Assembly (NCBI GenBank): GCA_964412895.1
Contig: CAYPQK010000016.1
Span: forward strand, 1 to 41,491
From: CALMRE01 sp964412895
GTDB taxonomy: Bacteria > UBP6 > UBA1177 > JAKLFG01
DNA length: 41,491 nucleotides
Reading direction: 5' to 3'
Shown here: piece by piece, positions 23,392 to 31,891 of the stretch
Layout: the number at the start of each line of letters is the position of its first letter
Numbering within the stretch: the stretch's first letter is position 1
Translations under genes and position numbers: made by a program
Notes under the pieces: model-generated
Seen by the model: the letters and a program-made list of their open reading frames with translations, nothing else
Databases searched by the model: none
Told to the model about the DNA's origin: nothing

Positions 23392-24843
23392 GATAAAGAT
23401 ATTGCCCGTTGAAGGCTTCTTCTTCTCTTTCTTTTTATCGTCGTCATCGTCATCCTTATCATCGTCCTTCTTCTTCTTCGAGGAGGAGGAATTGCTCGAC
23501 GGAGTGGGGGTGACGCTTTTCGATGGCGTGAAGATCGGACGCGGCGATGCGGCCGGTTCGCTTTTGTTGTAGGTACGGACCGGTTCCTGCCGGTGGAAGG
23601 CCGGTTGTTCCTTGGCCGGTTCGGTCCGGTTGATGAAGAACGGACCCCCTTTTTTATCCGGATCGACGGTGCTCGGGGAGGGTTCGCTTCTTTTCGGTTC
23701 ACTCTTTTTCGGTTCGATGCGGAACACCGGGGAGGGGGAGGCGTTCGCCGCTTTCTCCTTTTTCGGAGGGAGGGTATAAGCCGGCGCCGGTTCATCGCGG
23801 GTCGTCTTCGGAAGGACCTTGAACGGCGCGGGCTGTGCATCGACGGCACCACTGGAGGGCTGTTTCTTGGCGGGGGCGCGGAAGAGTATCGGCTTTTTTA
23901 CCAGTTTGAATTTTATCGGTTTTTCCACTGACGGCGGCGTCGCGTCATTGGCCGGGGGCTCTTCCTCCTTTTCGTGCATCGCGCCATCGATATGTTCGTG
24001 GGACGGTTCGTCGGCGTGGTGATGGGTCGGCTCATCGGCATGGTGCTGATGTTCGGCGTGTTCGCGCCGTTCCCGTTCCCGGCGCCGCTCTTCGGCCCGC
24101 TGATACCACGGATTGGGCTCGTGGCCGTGACGAGACGAGACGAGGTTGATGATGACGAAGTTGACTCCGCCGCCGTCGTGGTGGTCATGGTATTCGTCGC
24201 CCGAATAGTCGGCCGCGACCTCCGTGCCGTCGTTGACCGGGATATCGGCCGGGGCCACCTCTTCGGCCGGGGCGGTGGCGACCATGGTATCGGCGGGCGT
24301 CTCCTTTTCGGTGGTCACTGTCTGCGCGACCGCCTCTATCGCCTGTTGGAAGGTGTCGGGATCGAACTCCTCCGATGCCCCGGCGATGATCGATTCCTTG
24401 GCGAGATCGACCAGTTCCGCCTTCAGTATGTATTTCTCCTGCAGTTTCAGGATGGTCGTGATGAGGGCAATGTTGGCGGCGACGCGCTGGCCGAGCGGCA
24501 CCCGCTGGCTCTCATCGTACTGTTCGCCGTGCGATTCTTTGCGCAGTTCGCGGATGAGCGCCTGTTTCTCCTCATCATTCACGACGATAAAACGCTGCGA
24601 CTGGACTACCAGTACCCGCAGATAGTCGGTCGCCTGCGCGAGCGATTCGGCGTCGATGTCGCCGGTGGTGTCCTCCATGTCGAGGACCGCGAGCCGCTGT
24701 TTCTCCGCCTCCGGCGCGACCGGTGCCGGTGCCTCCGGTGCGGCCGGTTCGACGGTGTTCTGTGCCGGTTCCTCCGCGAAGGGCGTCGAGGCGCATGAAC
24801 AGATGAAAAGGAAAGAAAGAAAAAGGATCGCGGCGTATCTCAT
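23377..24843 (-). CDS. CsgG/LpoB-like lipoprotein with long disordered tail
   Basis: 488 residues. MRYAAILFLSFLFICSC is a lipoprotein signal with Cys17. After a Pro/Ala linker, residues about 50-170 have the look of the CsgG/LpoB/FlgT family: QRLAVLDMEDTTGDIDAESL, LVVQSQRFIVVNDEEK, ANIALITTILKLQEKYILKAELVD. Such proteins act in outer-membrane secretion or as activators of peptidoglycan synthases. The remaining about 300 residues are low-complexity: a His-rich block (HAEHQHHADEPTHHHADE), Pro/Lys-rich sequence and a terminal Asp/Lys block before PSTGNIFIPRKR. The His-rich block may bind metal. ATG at 24843 has GGGAGGG. It starts 2 nt after the FAD oxidoreductase stop, so the two share a transcript. 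Confidence 0.78.
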   Translation of the reverse strand: MRYAAILFLSFLFICSCASTPFAEEPAQNTVEPAAPEAPAPVAPEAEKQRLAVLDMEDTTGDIDAESLAQATDYLRVLVVQSQRFIVVNDEEKQALIRELRKESHGEQYDESQRVPLGQRVAANIALITTILKLQEKYILKAELVDLAKESIIAGASEEFDPDTFQQAIEAVAQTVTTEKETPADTMVATAPAEEVAPADIPVNDGTEVAADYSGDEYHDHHDGGGVNFVIINLVSSRHGHEPNPWYQRAEERRRERERREHAEHQHHADEPTHHHADEPSHEHIDGAMHEKEEEPPANDATPPSVEKPIKFKLVKKPILFRAPAKKQPSSGAVDAQPAPFKVLPKTTRDEPAPAYTLPPKKEKAANASPSPVFRIEPKKSEPKRSEPSPSTVDPDKKGGPFFINRTEPAKEQPAFHRQEPVRTYNKSEPAASPRPIFTPSKSVTPTPSSNSSSSKKKKDDDKDDDDDDKKKEKKKPSTGNIFIPRKR

Positions 24844-24845
24844 GA

Positions 24846-26153
24846 TCACCCTCCCGTTATGGTCGAAGCCGCCTCCCTGCCGTCGAGGATGGCGTTCTCC
24901 ATTGCGTTGTAGGTCCATTTCCCGTAGCGGCCGACCGGCAGGACACCGGTGCGCCCGAAATATTCGAGAATGGTCTTCATATCGTCGAAATACTCGCGGT
25001 GGAAGATCACATAGCCATTGTCGATGCGGCGGTGGTCGATGAAGTCGATATCCTCCTCGTCGTCGGTGATGAGTCCCATCGCGCTGATGAGCCGGATCGA
25101 TTCTTCGGTGAGTTTGTCGGTGTCGGTGAAATTCCCTTGATGGGTGTATTCGACATAGAGCGAGCCGGCCCCCTTCGGCGCGAGCGGCGCGTGGATGTTG
25201 CTGAAACTGCCGACGCGGTAGGGCATGAAGGTCTCTTCGGGGATGTAGAACCAGTGGCCGCGGTGGCCGACCGGTTTTTTGAGGGCGATGTTGAGGTAGC
25301 TGACCGCCGCTATCTGCATCCGCGCCGCTATCATTTTCGCCGTCCCTGCGAAATTGCCGGTGACGAGGTTCAGGAAGTCGCGCAGCGGGATGGAACTGAC
25401 GAGATGACGGTAGTGGACCTGTTCGCCGCTGTCGAGCGTGACCACCTTCTTTTCAAGGTCGATGGCCGTCGGCCGGGTGTTGAAACGGTAGTTGGCAGCG
25501 TTCGTTTTGGCAAAGAATCGTTTGGGCAGTTCGCCGATGCCGCCGAGTTTGGGATAGTTGAAGGCGGCGTTGTAGCCCACCTTCCGTTCCGGCGCGGTCA
25601 CCGCCCCCTCGATCACCTCGTCGAGCGTCGGCTTGGGGACATAGTAGTCGCACCAATGGGAGGCCATCTCCTTGGGATGGACGGTGTAGATCTTCGAGTT
25701 GTAGGGTATCATGAAGTGCTTCGACATTCCCTCGCCGAGGTAGGCCATGCACCACTCGTAGAAGTTCTCTTTCGCCTTCGACTTGTCGGCGGTGTAGAGC
25801 GCCTTGACAAAGCCGATGATGCACTCTTTGACCACCTGCGGCGGCAATCCGTAGGTGTTCGACTGGAAGGGGTAGAGGGTATAGACGCCGTGCGAGAAGA
25901 TGTGGGTCTTGCGCTCGATGGAGACGGCGTCGTCGGGGAAGAGCGACCGGAAGAGCGCCTTGGTCGGGTCTTTCGAAAGGTGAAGCCAGTGGCCCGTCTG
26001 GTCGAAGGTGAAGCCGTTCTTGTGCTCCGAGGTGCAGAGCCCGCCCGGATGGTCATTCTTCTCGATGACGAGGTGATCGCGGCCGCCGAGATGGTAGCTC
26101 GCCGAGATGCCCGAAAGCCCCGCGCCGAGTATGAGAACTTCTTTTTCTATCAT
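24846..26153 (-). CDS. FAD-dependent amine oxidase / UDP-galactopyranose mutase-like oxidoreductase
   Basis: 435 residues. The N-terminus is a classic FAD-binding Rossmann motif (VLILGAGLSGISASYHL) followed by the acidic ribose-binding end IEKNDHPGGLCTSE. These are features of the NAD(P)-binding-like Rossmann amine-oxidase family, which includes protoporphyrinogen oxidase, phytoene desaturases and UDP-galactopyranose mutase. FTFDQTGHWLHLS and IPYNSKIYTVHPKEMASHW resemble the mutase/PPO-like subgroup often found in polysaccharide clusters. The end ENAILDGREAA is the usual second FAD contact. The reaction cannot be fixed by eye. ATG at 26153 has GGGGAGC upstream; an earlier in-frame start lies at the transcript start. 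It heads a two-gene operon. Confidence 0.85.
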   Translation of the reverse strand: MIEKEVLILGAGLSGISASYHLGGRDHLVIEKNDHPGGLCTSEHKNGFTFDQTGHWLHLSKDPTKALFRSLFPDDAVSIERKTHIFSHGVYTLYPFQSNTYGLPPQVVKECIIGFVKALYTADKSKAKENFYEWCMAYLGEGMSKHFMIPYNSKIYTVHPKEMASHWCDYYVPKPTLDEVIEGAVTAPERKVGYNAAFNYPKLGGIGELPKRFFAKTNAANYRFNTRPTAIDLEKKVVTLDSGEQVHYRHLVSSIPLRDFLNLVTGNFAGTAKMIAARMQIAAVSYLNIALKKPVGHRGHWFYIPEETFMPYRVGSFSNIHAPLAPKGAGSLYVEYTHQGNFTDTDKLTEESIRLISAMGLITDDEEDIDFIDHRRIDNGYVIFHREYFDDMKTILEYFGRTGVLPVGRYGKWTYNAMENAILDGREAASTITGG

Positions 26154-26186
26154 GGCCGCTCCCCAGTACACAATCAACGACGGAGC

Positions 26187-26215
26187 AGTATATATAATGG
26201 TAAAAAGAAAGTAAA
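26187..26215 (-). promoter_or_regulatory. Sigma70-like promoter of the FAD oxidoreductase operon
   Basis: Minus-strand TTTACT (26215-26210), 17-bp spacer, TATACT (26192-26187), placed in the 70 bp between the symporter stop and the ATG at 26153. Confidence 0.65.
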
Positions 26216-26223
26216 GCGGAGGG

Positions 26224-27567
26224 TCACTCTTCGCTGTCGAGGCGGTCGGGGGTCCAGAGATATTTGTGCGTCTCGGCGACGATGACGCCGTTGAGGAGGA
26301 TGAGGGCGATGAGGTTGGGGAGCGCCATCAGGCCGTTGGCGATGTCGGCGAAGGTCCAGACCGCCCCGAGCGAGAGCGTCGAGCCAACCATCACCGCGCC
26401 GACCCACAGAAAACGGTAGGGGCGGATGCTCGCGCGGCCGAAGAGGTACTCGACCGCCTTCTCGCCGTAGTAGGACCAGCCGAGTATCGTCGAGAAGACG
26501 AAGGTGAGGAGTCCGAAGGTAAGGAGCATCGGGCCGAAAAATCCCAGTTGAGAGAAGGCGGCGTGGGTGAGCGCCGAGCCATTGAGTCCTTCGGTCCAGC
26601 GGCCCGAATTGACGATGACCAGCCCGGTGATGAGGCAGACCACCACGGTGTCCCAGAAGGTACCGGTCGATGAGACGAGCGCCTGCCGCACCGGGTTCTT
26701 GGTCTGCGCCGCCGCCGCGACGATGGGGGCGCTGCCGAGCCCCGCTTCGTTGGAGAAGAGTCCCCGCGCGATGCCGTAGCGGACAGTCTCTTTCAGCGCT
26801 GCGCCGACAAAGCCGCCCACGGCCGCGTGGCCGCCGAAGGCCGAGGTGACGATGAGCCACAGCGAATCGGGTATCGTCCGCCAGCCGATGGCAAGGAGTA
26901 TCACACAGCCGATGAAGTAGACGACGACCATGAGCGGCACCAGTTTCTCGCAGACCTTGGCGATGGAGCGGACCCCGCCGATGATCACGAGCGCCGTCGC
27001 CCCGGTGAGGACAAGGCCGGTCACCCAGCCGGGGACGCCGAAGGTGTTTCCCATGAGCCCCGCGATGGAATTGGCTTGCACCATGTTGCCGATCCCGAAG
27101 GCGGCGATGGCGGTGAAGGCGGCGAAAAGGACCGCGAGCCATTTCGACTTGAGCCCGTCCTCCAGCGCGTACATCGGGCCGCCCGAGACGGTGCCGTCGG
27201 GGGAAAGGCGGCGGTATTTCACCGACAGGACCGCCTCGCCGTATTTGGTGGCGATGCCGAACACGCCGGTCAGCCACATCCAGAGCACCGCGCCGGGGCC
27301 GCCCACCGCGACGGCGGTCGCGACGCCGACGATATTGCCGGTACCGATGGTGGCGGCAAGGGCGGTGGTGAGGGCGCCGAAATGGCTGATCTCGCCGGTC
27401 CCTTCGCGTTTTTTACTGAAGGAGAGCTTTATCGCGGTGCCGATATGCCGCTGGATGAAGCGGAGCCGGACGGTGAGGAAGAGGTGGGTGCCGAACAGCA
27501 GTATGATGAGCGGCCAGCCCCAGATGAATCCGCTGATGTCGCCCAGTATCGCCTCGAACGCTGCCAT
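26224..27567 (-). CDS. AGCS-family sodium:alanine/glycine symporter
   Basis: 447 residues with about 10-11 transmembrane helices, the usual size of AGCS carriers that import alanine or glycine with Na+. The family signature is clear: ATIGTGNIVGVATAVAVGG, PGAVLWMWLTGVFGIATKYGE, KYRRLSPDGTVSGGPMYAL and GLFSNEAGLGSAPIVAAAAQT. The C-terminus is short and charged (RLDSEE). The ATG lies 9 nt after the PPDK-like gene, so it is the third gene of the hisS operon. This placement may couple amino-acid import to the PPDK-like protein; that is inference only. Confidence 0.95.
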   Translation of the reverse strand: MAAFEAILGDISGFIWGWPLIILLFGTHLFLTVRLRFIQRHIGTAIKLSFSKKREGTGEISHFGALTTALAATIGTGNIVGVATAVAVGGPGAVLWMWLTGVFGIATKYGEAVLSVKYRRLSPDGTVSGGPMYALEDGLKSKWLAVLFAAFTAIAAFGIGNMVQANSIAGLMGNTFGVPGWVTGLVLTGATALVIIGGVRSIAKVCEKLVPLMVVVYFIGCVILLAIGWRTIPDSLWLIVTSAFGGHAAVGGFVGAALKETVRYGIARGLFSNEAGLGSAPIVAAAAQTKNPVRQALVSSTGTFWDTVVVCLITGLVIVNSGRWTEGLNGSALTHAAFSQLGFFGPMLLTFGLLTFVFSTILGWSYYGEKAVEYLFGRASIRPYRFLWVGAVMVGSTLSLGAVWTFADIANGLMALPNLIALILLNGVIVAETHKYLWTPDRLDSEE

Positions 27568-27576
27568 GCTGCCTCC

Positions 27577-30546
27577 TTAATCGTGCGGCTTACGGATGAC
27601 CGATATCCCTTTCCGGCCGTCCATGAGTATCTCGAAAGGTCTCTCGGTGCGGACATGACGCAGGTGCTTGGTCGTGCGGTGCGGCGGCAGGCTTTTGAGC
27701 CATTCCCAATCGATGAAGTGGGCGGCGTTGTTGTAGGCGAGGGTGAAGTAGCCGATGTTCATCGAGGTGATGTTGTGGAAGAAGTGCGAGCCGAGCGAGG
27801 AATCGACCTGAAAGCCTTCGAGTCCCGCCTCGATCATGGCGCGAGCCTGCGATATCTGGTTGAACTGCACCGGGATGCCGAGCCAGCGGTCGCGCGTCCC
27901 CCAGCGGCCGAAACCGATGAGGATGCATTTGCGCCCTTCGGCCTTGAGCGCCGCGTTGAGCTCCTCTATCTCGGCCGCCATCTTGACCGTTTCGCCGCTG
28001 TTGAACAGCGCGGGGTCGACGAAGATGAGGTCGTGCACCGTATCGTCGCGGCCGTTGCCCATCGCGCGGTCGGTGTGCAGAACCAGTCCGCCGCGTTCGA
28101 GCTCCTCGGGCCGTATCGAGACATCCTCGAACTTCTGGATGAGCGGTTTCAACTGGAGCAGGTAGAAGGTCGGCTTGCCGGTGCGGTCGGCGTCGAGGTC
28201 GATCGCGTACTCTATCTCAACCGGGTTGCCCATCGACTTCTCGCCGACCTCAAGCAGTATCTCGAGCGTCCGGGCGAGCGGCAAGTGGTCGTACTTCAGG
28301 ATGTTGGCGAAGTTGATGATGCGCGGGCCGCGCGCCGACAGCCCCGGCTGGATGCGGTGATTCTCGAGATCGTAGACCGACGCGAGGTGCGTTAGGACGC
28401 CGTGCCGTTCCGCCTCACTGATATCGAGCCGCGCATAGCACGACTCCTCGCCGGAACGGAGGTCGGGTTCGGGGCGGTCAAGGTCGAGCGCGTAGAAGAA
28501 GCGCTGAGACATCTGCGCCTGATACTCGGGTGATACCAGATCGCGTTTGGGATAGCGCGGCGAGAAGCGGAACGCCTGTTCCCCCTCGACCACATAACTG
28601 CCGAGTCCCAGTGCGGCGGTGGCGAGCCCGTCCTCGGGCTTGAGATCGGCCACCGGATAGTAATTGAACGACTGTGCGGTGCCGCTGATATGCGGGTAGT
28701 AGTACCGATCACGGCGGCGGCCGACGACCTCCTGTATGAGGATCGCCATCCGCTCTTCCTCTATCTTATAGTTCACCGCGTCGAAATAGGCGCGCGACTT
28801 GGGCGAGAAGATGGAGGCGTAGATGAGCTTTATCGCCTCCATGAGCTGTTTGAAGCGGACATTGATGTCGGGGTGGTTGTTGGGGATGAGGTAGGTGTTG
28901 TAGATGCCCGCGAACGGCTGGAGCAGCATGTCCTCGAATAGTCCCGACGAGCGGACGGCGAGCGGACAGGTGACCAACGACAGGAACTTCTTCAGCTTCT
29001 TACGCAGATCGAGGGTGAGCGCGGTGTTGAGGAACAGCGCCTGTATCCGTTCGTGATCCTCCTCATGGTAGATGGCGTCGCGGAGGTTGTGCGAATCGAT
29101 CATGTTGTCGTATTCGTCGATGCCGATGACGGCGGTGGTCGGGATGCGGATATTCATCTCGGGGACATGGCGCGAGAAGTCGATGTTCTCGACGAGGTTG
29201 TTGATGAAGGCGATGCCGCGCCCCTTGCCGCCGAGCGATCCGTTGGCGAACCGGACGATGTAGGAGGACGAGCCGAAGACCGATTCGTCGAAGTTGATGA
29301 CGCGTCCCTTGACCTTCTTGTTGCGGACATTCTCGAATATCGAGATGATGAATTCGCGCAGTTTCTCGGGGCTCGAGAAGTCGCCGACATGGGCCGACCG
29401 CAGTATCCGCGAGAAGATGAGTTCGCCGCGCGCCGTCAGCCACGCGCTGAAATGGTTGCGCGAGGCGTGGTAGATGAGCGACGCCTCCGGTATGGTGCGG
29501 ATGTTCGCCTCGAATTCCTCCATGTTCATCGCGCGGCCGATCTCGTGCCCTTCGAGATCGCGGAAGACAAAGCCGCCGAAGCCGAGCCGGTCCATGAGGA
29601 AGTTGCGTATGTCGAACGACAGGCTTTCGGAGTTCTTGTTGATGAACGAGGCGCCGAGCAGGTGCGCCTTCGGTTCGTTGTGCGCCTCGGAACTCTGCAT
29701 GAGTATCGGCAGGTCGGGCAGTTCTTCCTTTATCGAGCGGACGAAGGTGAGCCCCGCCTGCGGGTCGATCTTCCCGGCGCGCGGGAAGCGGACATCGCTG
29801 ACCACGGCCAGCAGATATTTGCGGTATTTGCGGTAGAGTTCGAGCGCCTCTTCGTAGGTGGTGGCGAGCAGGACCTTCGGCCGGGCCCGCATCCGGAGGA
29901 GCTTGTTCATCTCGTCGAGGTTCTCGTCGGCGATGAGCCGCTGGGTCTGCCGCATGATCTCGGCGTAGAGGAACGGCAGATAGCGTGAATAGAACCGGAT
30001 ACTGTCCTCGATGAGGAGCACCACCTGCACCATCCCGAGGCCGGTGTCCTTGTCGACATTGAGTTTGTCCTCAAGGTATTTGGTGATGGCGAGGAATATC
30101 TTCGAGTAGCCGTTCCAGACAAAGACGCGATCGATGTTATTCATTTCGGGCGAACCGATGGGGCAGAGGTGGAGGTTCGCCGAGTTGTTGAAGAGCAGTA
30201 TCACCGGGACATTCCGCCGTTTTTTGATCTCGGCGGCGAGCGCCAGCGGGACGCGGACATCAAGCCCGACCATCAGTATCACGACATCGAATTGCCGCTG
30301 ATCGAGTTTGCGCAGGGCATCGTCGGGGGTGTAGGCGCTGGTTATGCGCGGCGCCGATGAGATGTTCAGTTGGTAGTATTCGCCGAATATCTGCTCCGAC
30401 AACTGGCCGTCGCGCTCAAGGATGAATGCGTCGTAGAGCGTCGCGACGAGGAGCACCTCCTGCATCCGGACCTGCATCAGGTCGTGGAAGATGTCCTTGT
30501 CGGACCGGTATTTGTCGAAGATATCAGTGAGTTCTTGGACGATCAT
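27577..30546 (-). CDS. PPDK/PEP-synthase N-terminal-domain protein with two receiver-like domains
   Basis: 989 residues. Residues about 30-160 resemble a degenerate response-regulator receiver: at the phospho-acceptor position ILM92VG replaces Asp. Residues about 172-315 form a second receiver with the key residues kept: acidic pair E180-D181 (LLIEDS), phospho-acceptor Asp251 (VVSDVRFP), Ser285/286 (LMQSS) and Lys304 (INKN). From about 425 to 830 lies a PPDK N-terminal ATP-binding domain (GSLGGKGRGIAF, CPLAVRSSGLFEDM, PFAGIYNTYL). The phosphohistidine domain and PEP/pyruvate barrel of PPDK are absent. Instead the end contains IGFGRWGTRDRWLGIPVQF and GSHFFHNITSMNIGYFT, a conserved tail I recall from Bacteroidetes-type 'PEP/pyruvate-binding' proteins. 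The reaction is unknown. It overlaps hisS by four bases. Confidence 0.85.
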   Translation of the reverse strand: MIVQELTDIFDKYRSDKDIFHDLMQVRMQEVLLVATLYDAFILERDGQLSEQIFGEYYQLNISSAPRITSAYTPDDALRKLDQRQFDVVILMVGLDVRVPLALAAEIKKRRNVPVILLFNNSANLHLCPIGSPEMNNIDRVFVWNGYSKIFLAITKYLEDKLNVDKDTGLGMVQVVLLIEDSIRFYSRYLPFLYAEIMRQTQRLIADENLDEMNKLLRMRARPKVLLATTYEEALELYRKYRKYLLAVVSDVRFPRAGKIDPQAGLTFVRSIKEELPDLPILMQSSEAHNEPKAHLLGASFINKNSESLSFDIRNFLMDRLGFGGFVFRDLEGHEIGRAMNMEEFEANIRTIPEASLIYHASRNHFSAWLTARGELIFSRILRSAHVGDFSSPEKLREFIISIFENVRNKKVKGRVINFDESVFGSSSYIVRFANGSLGGKGRGIAFINNLVENIDFSRHVPEMNIRIPTTAVIGIDEYDNMIDSHNLRDAIYHEEDHERIQALFLNTALTLDLRKKLKKFLSLVTCPLAVRSSGLFEDMLLQPFAGIYNTYLIPNNHPDINVRFKQLMEAIKLIYASIFSPKSRAYFDAVNYKIEEERMAILIQEVVGRRRDRYYYPHISGTAQSFNYYPVADLKPEDGLATAALGLGSYVVEGEQAFRFSPRYPKRDLVSPEYQAQMSQRFFYALDLDRPEPDLRSGEESCYARLDISEAERHGVLTHLASVYDLENHRIQPGLSARGPRIINFANILKYDHLPLARTLEILLEVGEKSMGNPVEIEYAIDLDADRTGKPTFYLLQLKPLIQKFEDVSIRPEELERGGLVLHTDRAMGNGRDDTVHDLIFVDPALFNSGETVKMAAEIEELNAALKAEGRKCILIGFGRWGTRDRWLGIPVQFNQISQARAMIEAGLEGFQVDSSLGSHFFHNITSMNIGYFTLAYNNAAHFIDWEWLKSLPPHRTTKHLRHVRTERPFEILMDGRKGISVIRKPHD

Positions 30547-31811
30547 TTCGCGAGTTCCTTGTCCATCAGCATTGAGACGATGGTCATCGTTTCGTGCTGG
30601 CCGAAGAGCTGCTGGTCGCCGGTCGCGAGGTCCTTGTAAAGCACCTGAGAATTCTTCACCTCGTCCTCGCCGAAGATGAAGATATGGCGCGCGCCGAGCT
30701 TGTTGGCCTTCTGCAGGGCGTTCTTGAATTTGCGCGGCGTGTATTCGGCCATGTAGCGGACCGGGTGGTGCGAGAGGTGTTTGGTGAGGTGGAGGAGCGC
30801 CGGGATGCCGCCGTCGTAGAGCGCGAAGCCCATCGCGAGCGGCTGAATGCCGTAAAAGTCCTCCGGCACGACCGAGAGTAACCGTTCAAGGCCGATGGCG
30901 AAGCCGGTGGCGGGCGTCGCGTCGCCCCCCGTCTCGGCGACGAGGTTATCGTAGCGGCCGCCCCCCGCGATGGCGTTCTGCGTGCCGCCGGTGTCGGCCG
31001 TTATCTCGAAGGCGGTCTTCACATAGTAATCGAGCCCGCGGACGATGAAGGGGTCGATGACGAACGGGACATGGAATATCTCAAGCGCTTTTTTCAGCCG
31101 GTCGAAGTCCGACGCGCACTGCGGGCAGAGGTGATCGGTGATGACCGGGATGTCGTTCCAGCGGGTGCGCGGAGAGTCGGCCTTGCAGTCGATGAGGCGC
31201 AGGGGGTTGATATCGATACGGCGGCGGCAGTCGCCGCAGAGCTCCTCCGCCTTCGGACGGAAGTAACTGACGAGTTTCTCGCGGTACGCCGGACGGCACG
31301 CGGGACAGCCGATGGAGTTGACCCGTATCTCGCCTTTGACCTTGAAGTGGTCGAGTATCAATGACGCGGCGTAGATCAGTTCGGCGTCCATCTCGGGGGT
31401 CGGGTCGCCGAATATCTCGAGCCCGAACTGGTGGAACTGGCGGTAGCGCCCTTTCTGCGGCTTTTCGTAGCGGAAGTTGGGACCGATGTAGAAGAGTTTG
31501 TGCGGTCCCGGCTTCTCGATGCCGATGCTGTGTTCGATGAAGGCGCGGACAACCCCGGCGGTCCCTTCGGGTTTGAGGGCGAGTTTGTTGCCGTTCTTAT
31601 CCTCGAAGACATACATCTCCTTCTGGACGACATCGGAGGTTTCGCCCAGTCCGCGCTGGAATAGTTCCAGCGATTCGACCACCGGGGTGCGTATCTCCTG
31701 ATAGTTGAGGCGCGCGGCGATCATGCGCAGATCCTCCTCCATCCGGCTCCAGCGGAGCGACGCGGGCGGCAGGATATCGTTCATTCCCTTGACAGCGGTG
31801 TATTGGGGCAT
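30543..31811 (-). CDS. hisS: Histidyl-tRNA synthetase
   Basis: 422 residues, the normal bacterial length. The class II enzyme charges tRNA-His. YTAVKGMNDILPP is the typical N-terminus; motif 2 is FRYEKPQKGRYRQFHQFG; the histidine-binding motifs are GLDYYVKTAFEI and AGGGRYDNLV; and motif 3 is TGFAIGLERLL. The C-terminal anticodon-binding domain (residues about 325-422) is present. ATG at 31811 has GGAGGT. A longer in-frame start at 31850 lies in the -10 box and is rejected. It is the first gene of an operon with the PPDK-like gene (ATGA overlap) and the alanine symporter, an unusual company for hisS. Confidence 0.96.
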   Translation of the reverse strand: MPQYTAVKGMNDILPPASLRWSRMEEDLRMIAARLNYQEIRTPVVESLELFQRGLGETSDVVQKEMYVFEDKNGNKLALKPEGTAGVVRAFIEHSIGIEKPGPHKLFYIGPNFRYEKPQKGRYRQFHQFGLEIFGDPTPEMDAELIYAASLILDHFKVKGEIRVNSIGCPACRPAYREKLVSYFRPKAEELCGDCRRRIDINPLRLIDCKADSPRTRWNDIPVITDHLCPQCASDFDRLKKALEIFHVPFVIDPFIVRGLDYYVKTAFEITADTGGTQNAIAGGGRYDNLVAETGGDATPATGFAIGLERLLSVVPEDFYGIQPLAMGFALYDGGIPALLHLTKHLSHHPVRYMAEYTPRKFKNALQKANKLGARHIFIFGEDEVKNSQVLYKDLATGDQQLFGQHETMTIVSMLMDKELAK

Positions 31812-31840
31812 CGGGACCTCCACGGTGTTATGACGGGGGG

Positions 31841-31869
31841 AATCTAGCATGAATCGACGGCCGACTCAA
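31841..31869 (-). promoter_or_regulatory. Sigma70-like promoter of the hisS operon
   Basis: Minus-strand TTGAGT (31869-31864), 17-bp spacer, TAGATT (31846-31841). Leader of about 23 nt to the ATG at 31811; too short for a T-box. Confidence 0.5.
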
Positions 31870-31891
31870 GAAAACAGATAAGGCGATCCGT

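Noticed and set aside
31812..31841. T-box or other leader riboswitch before hisS
   Set aside because: The leader is only about 23 nt, far too short.
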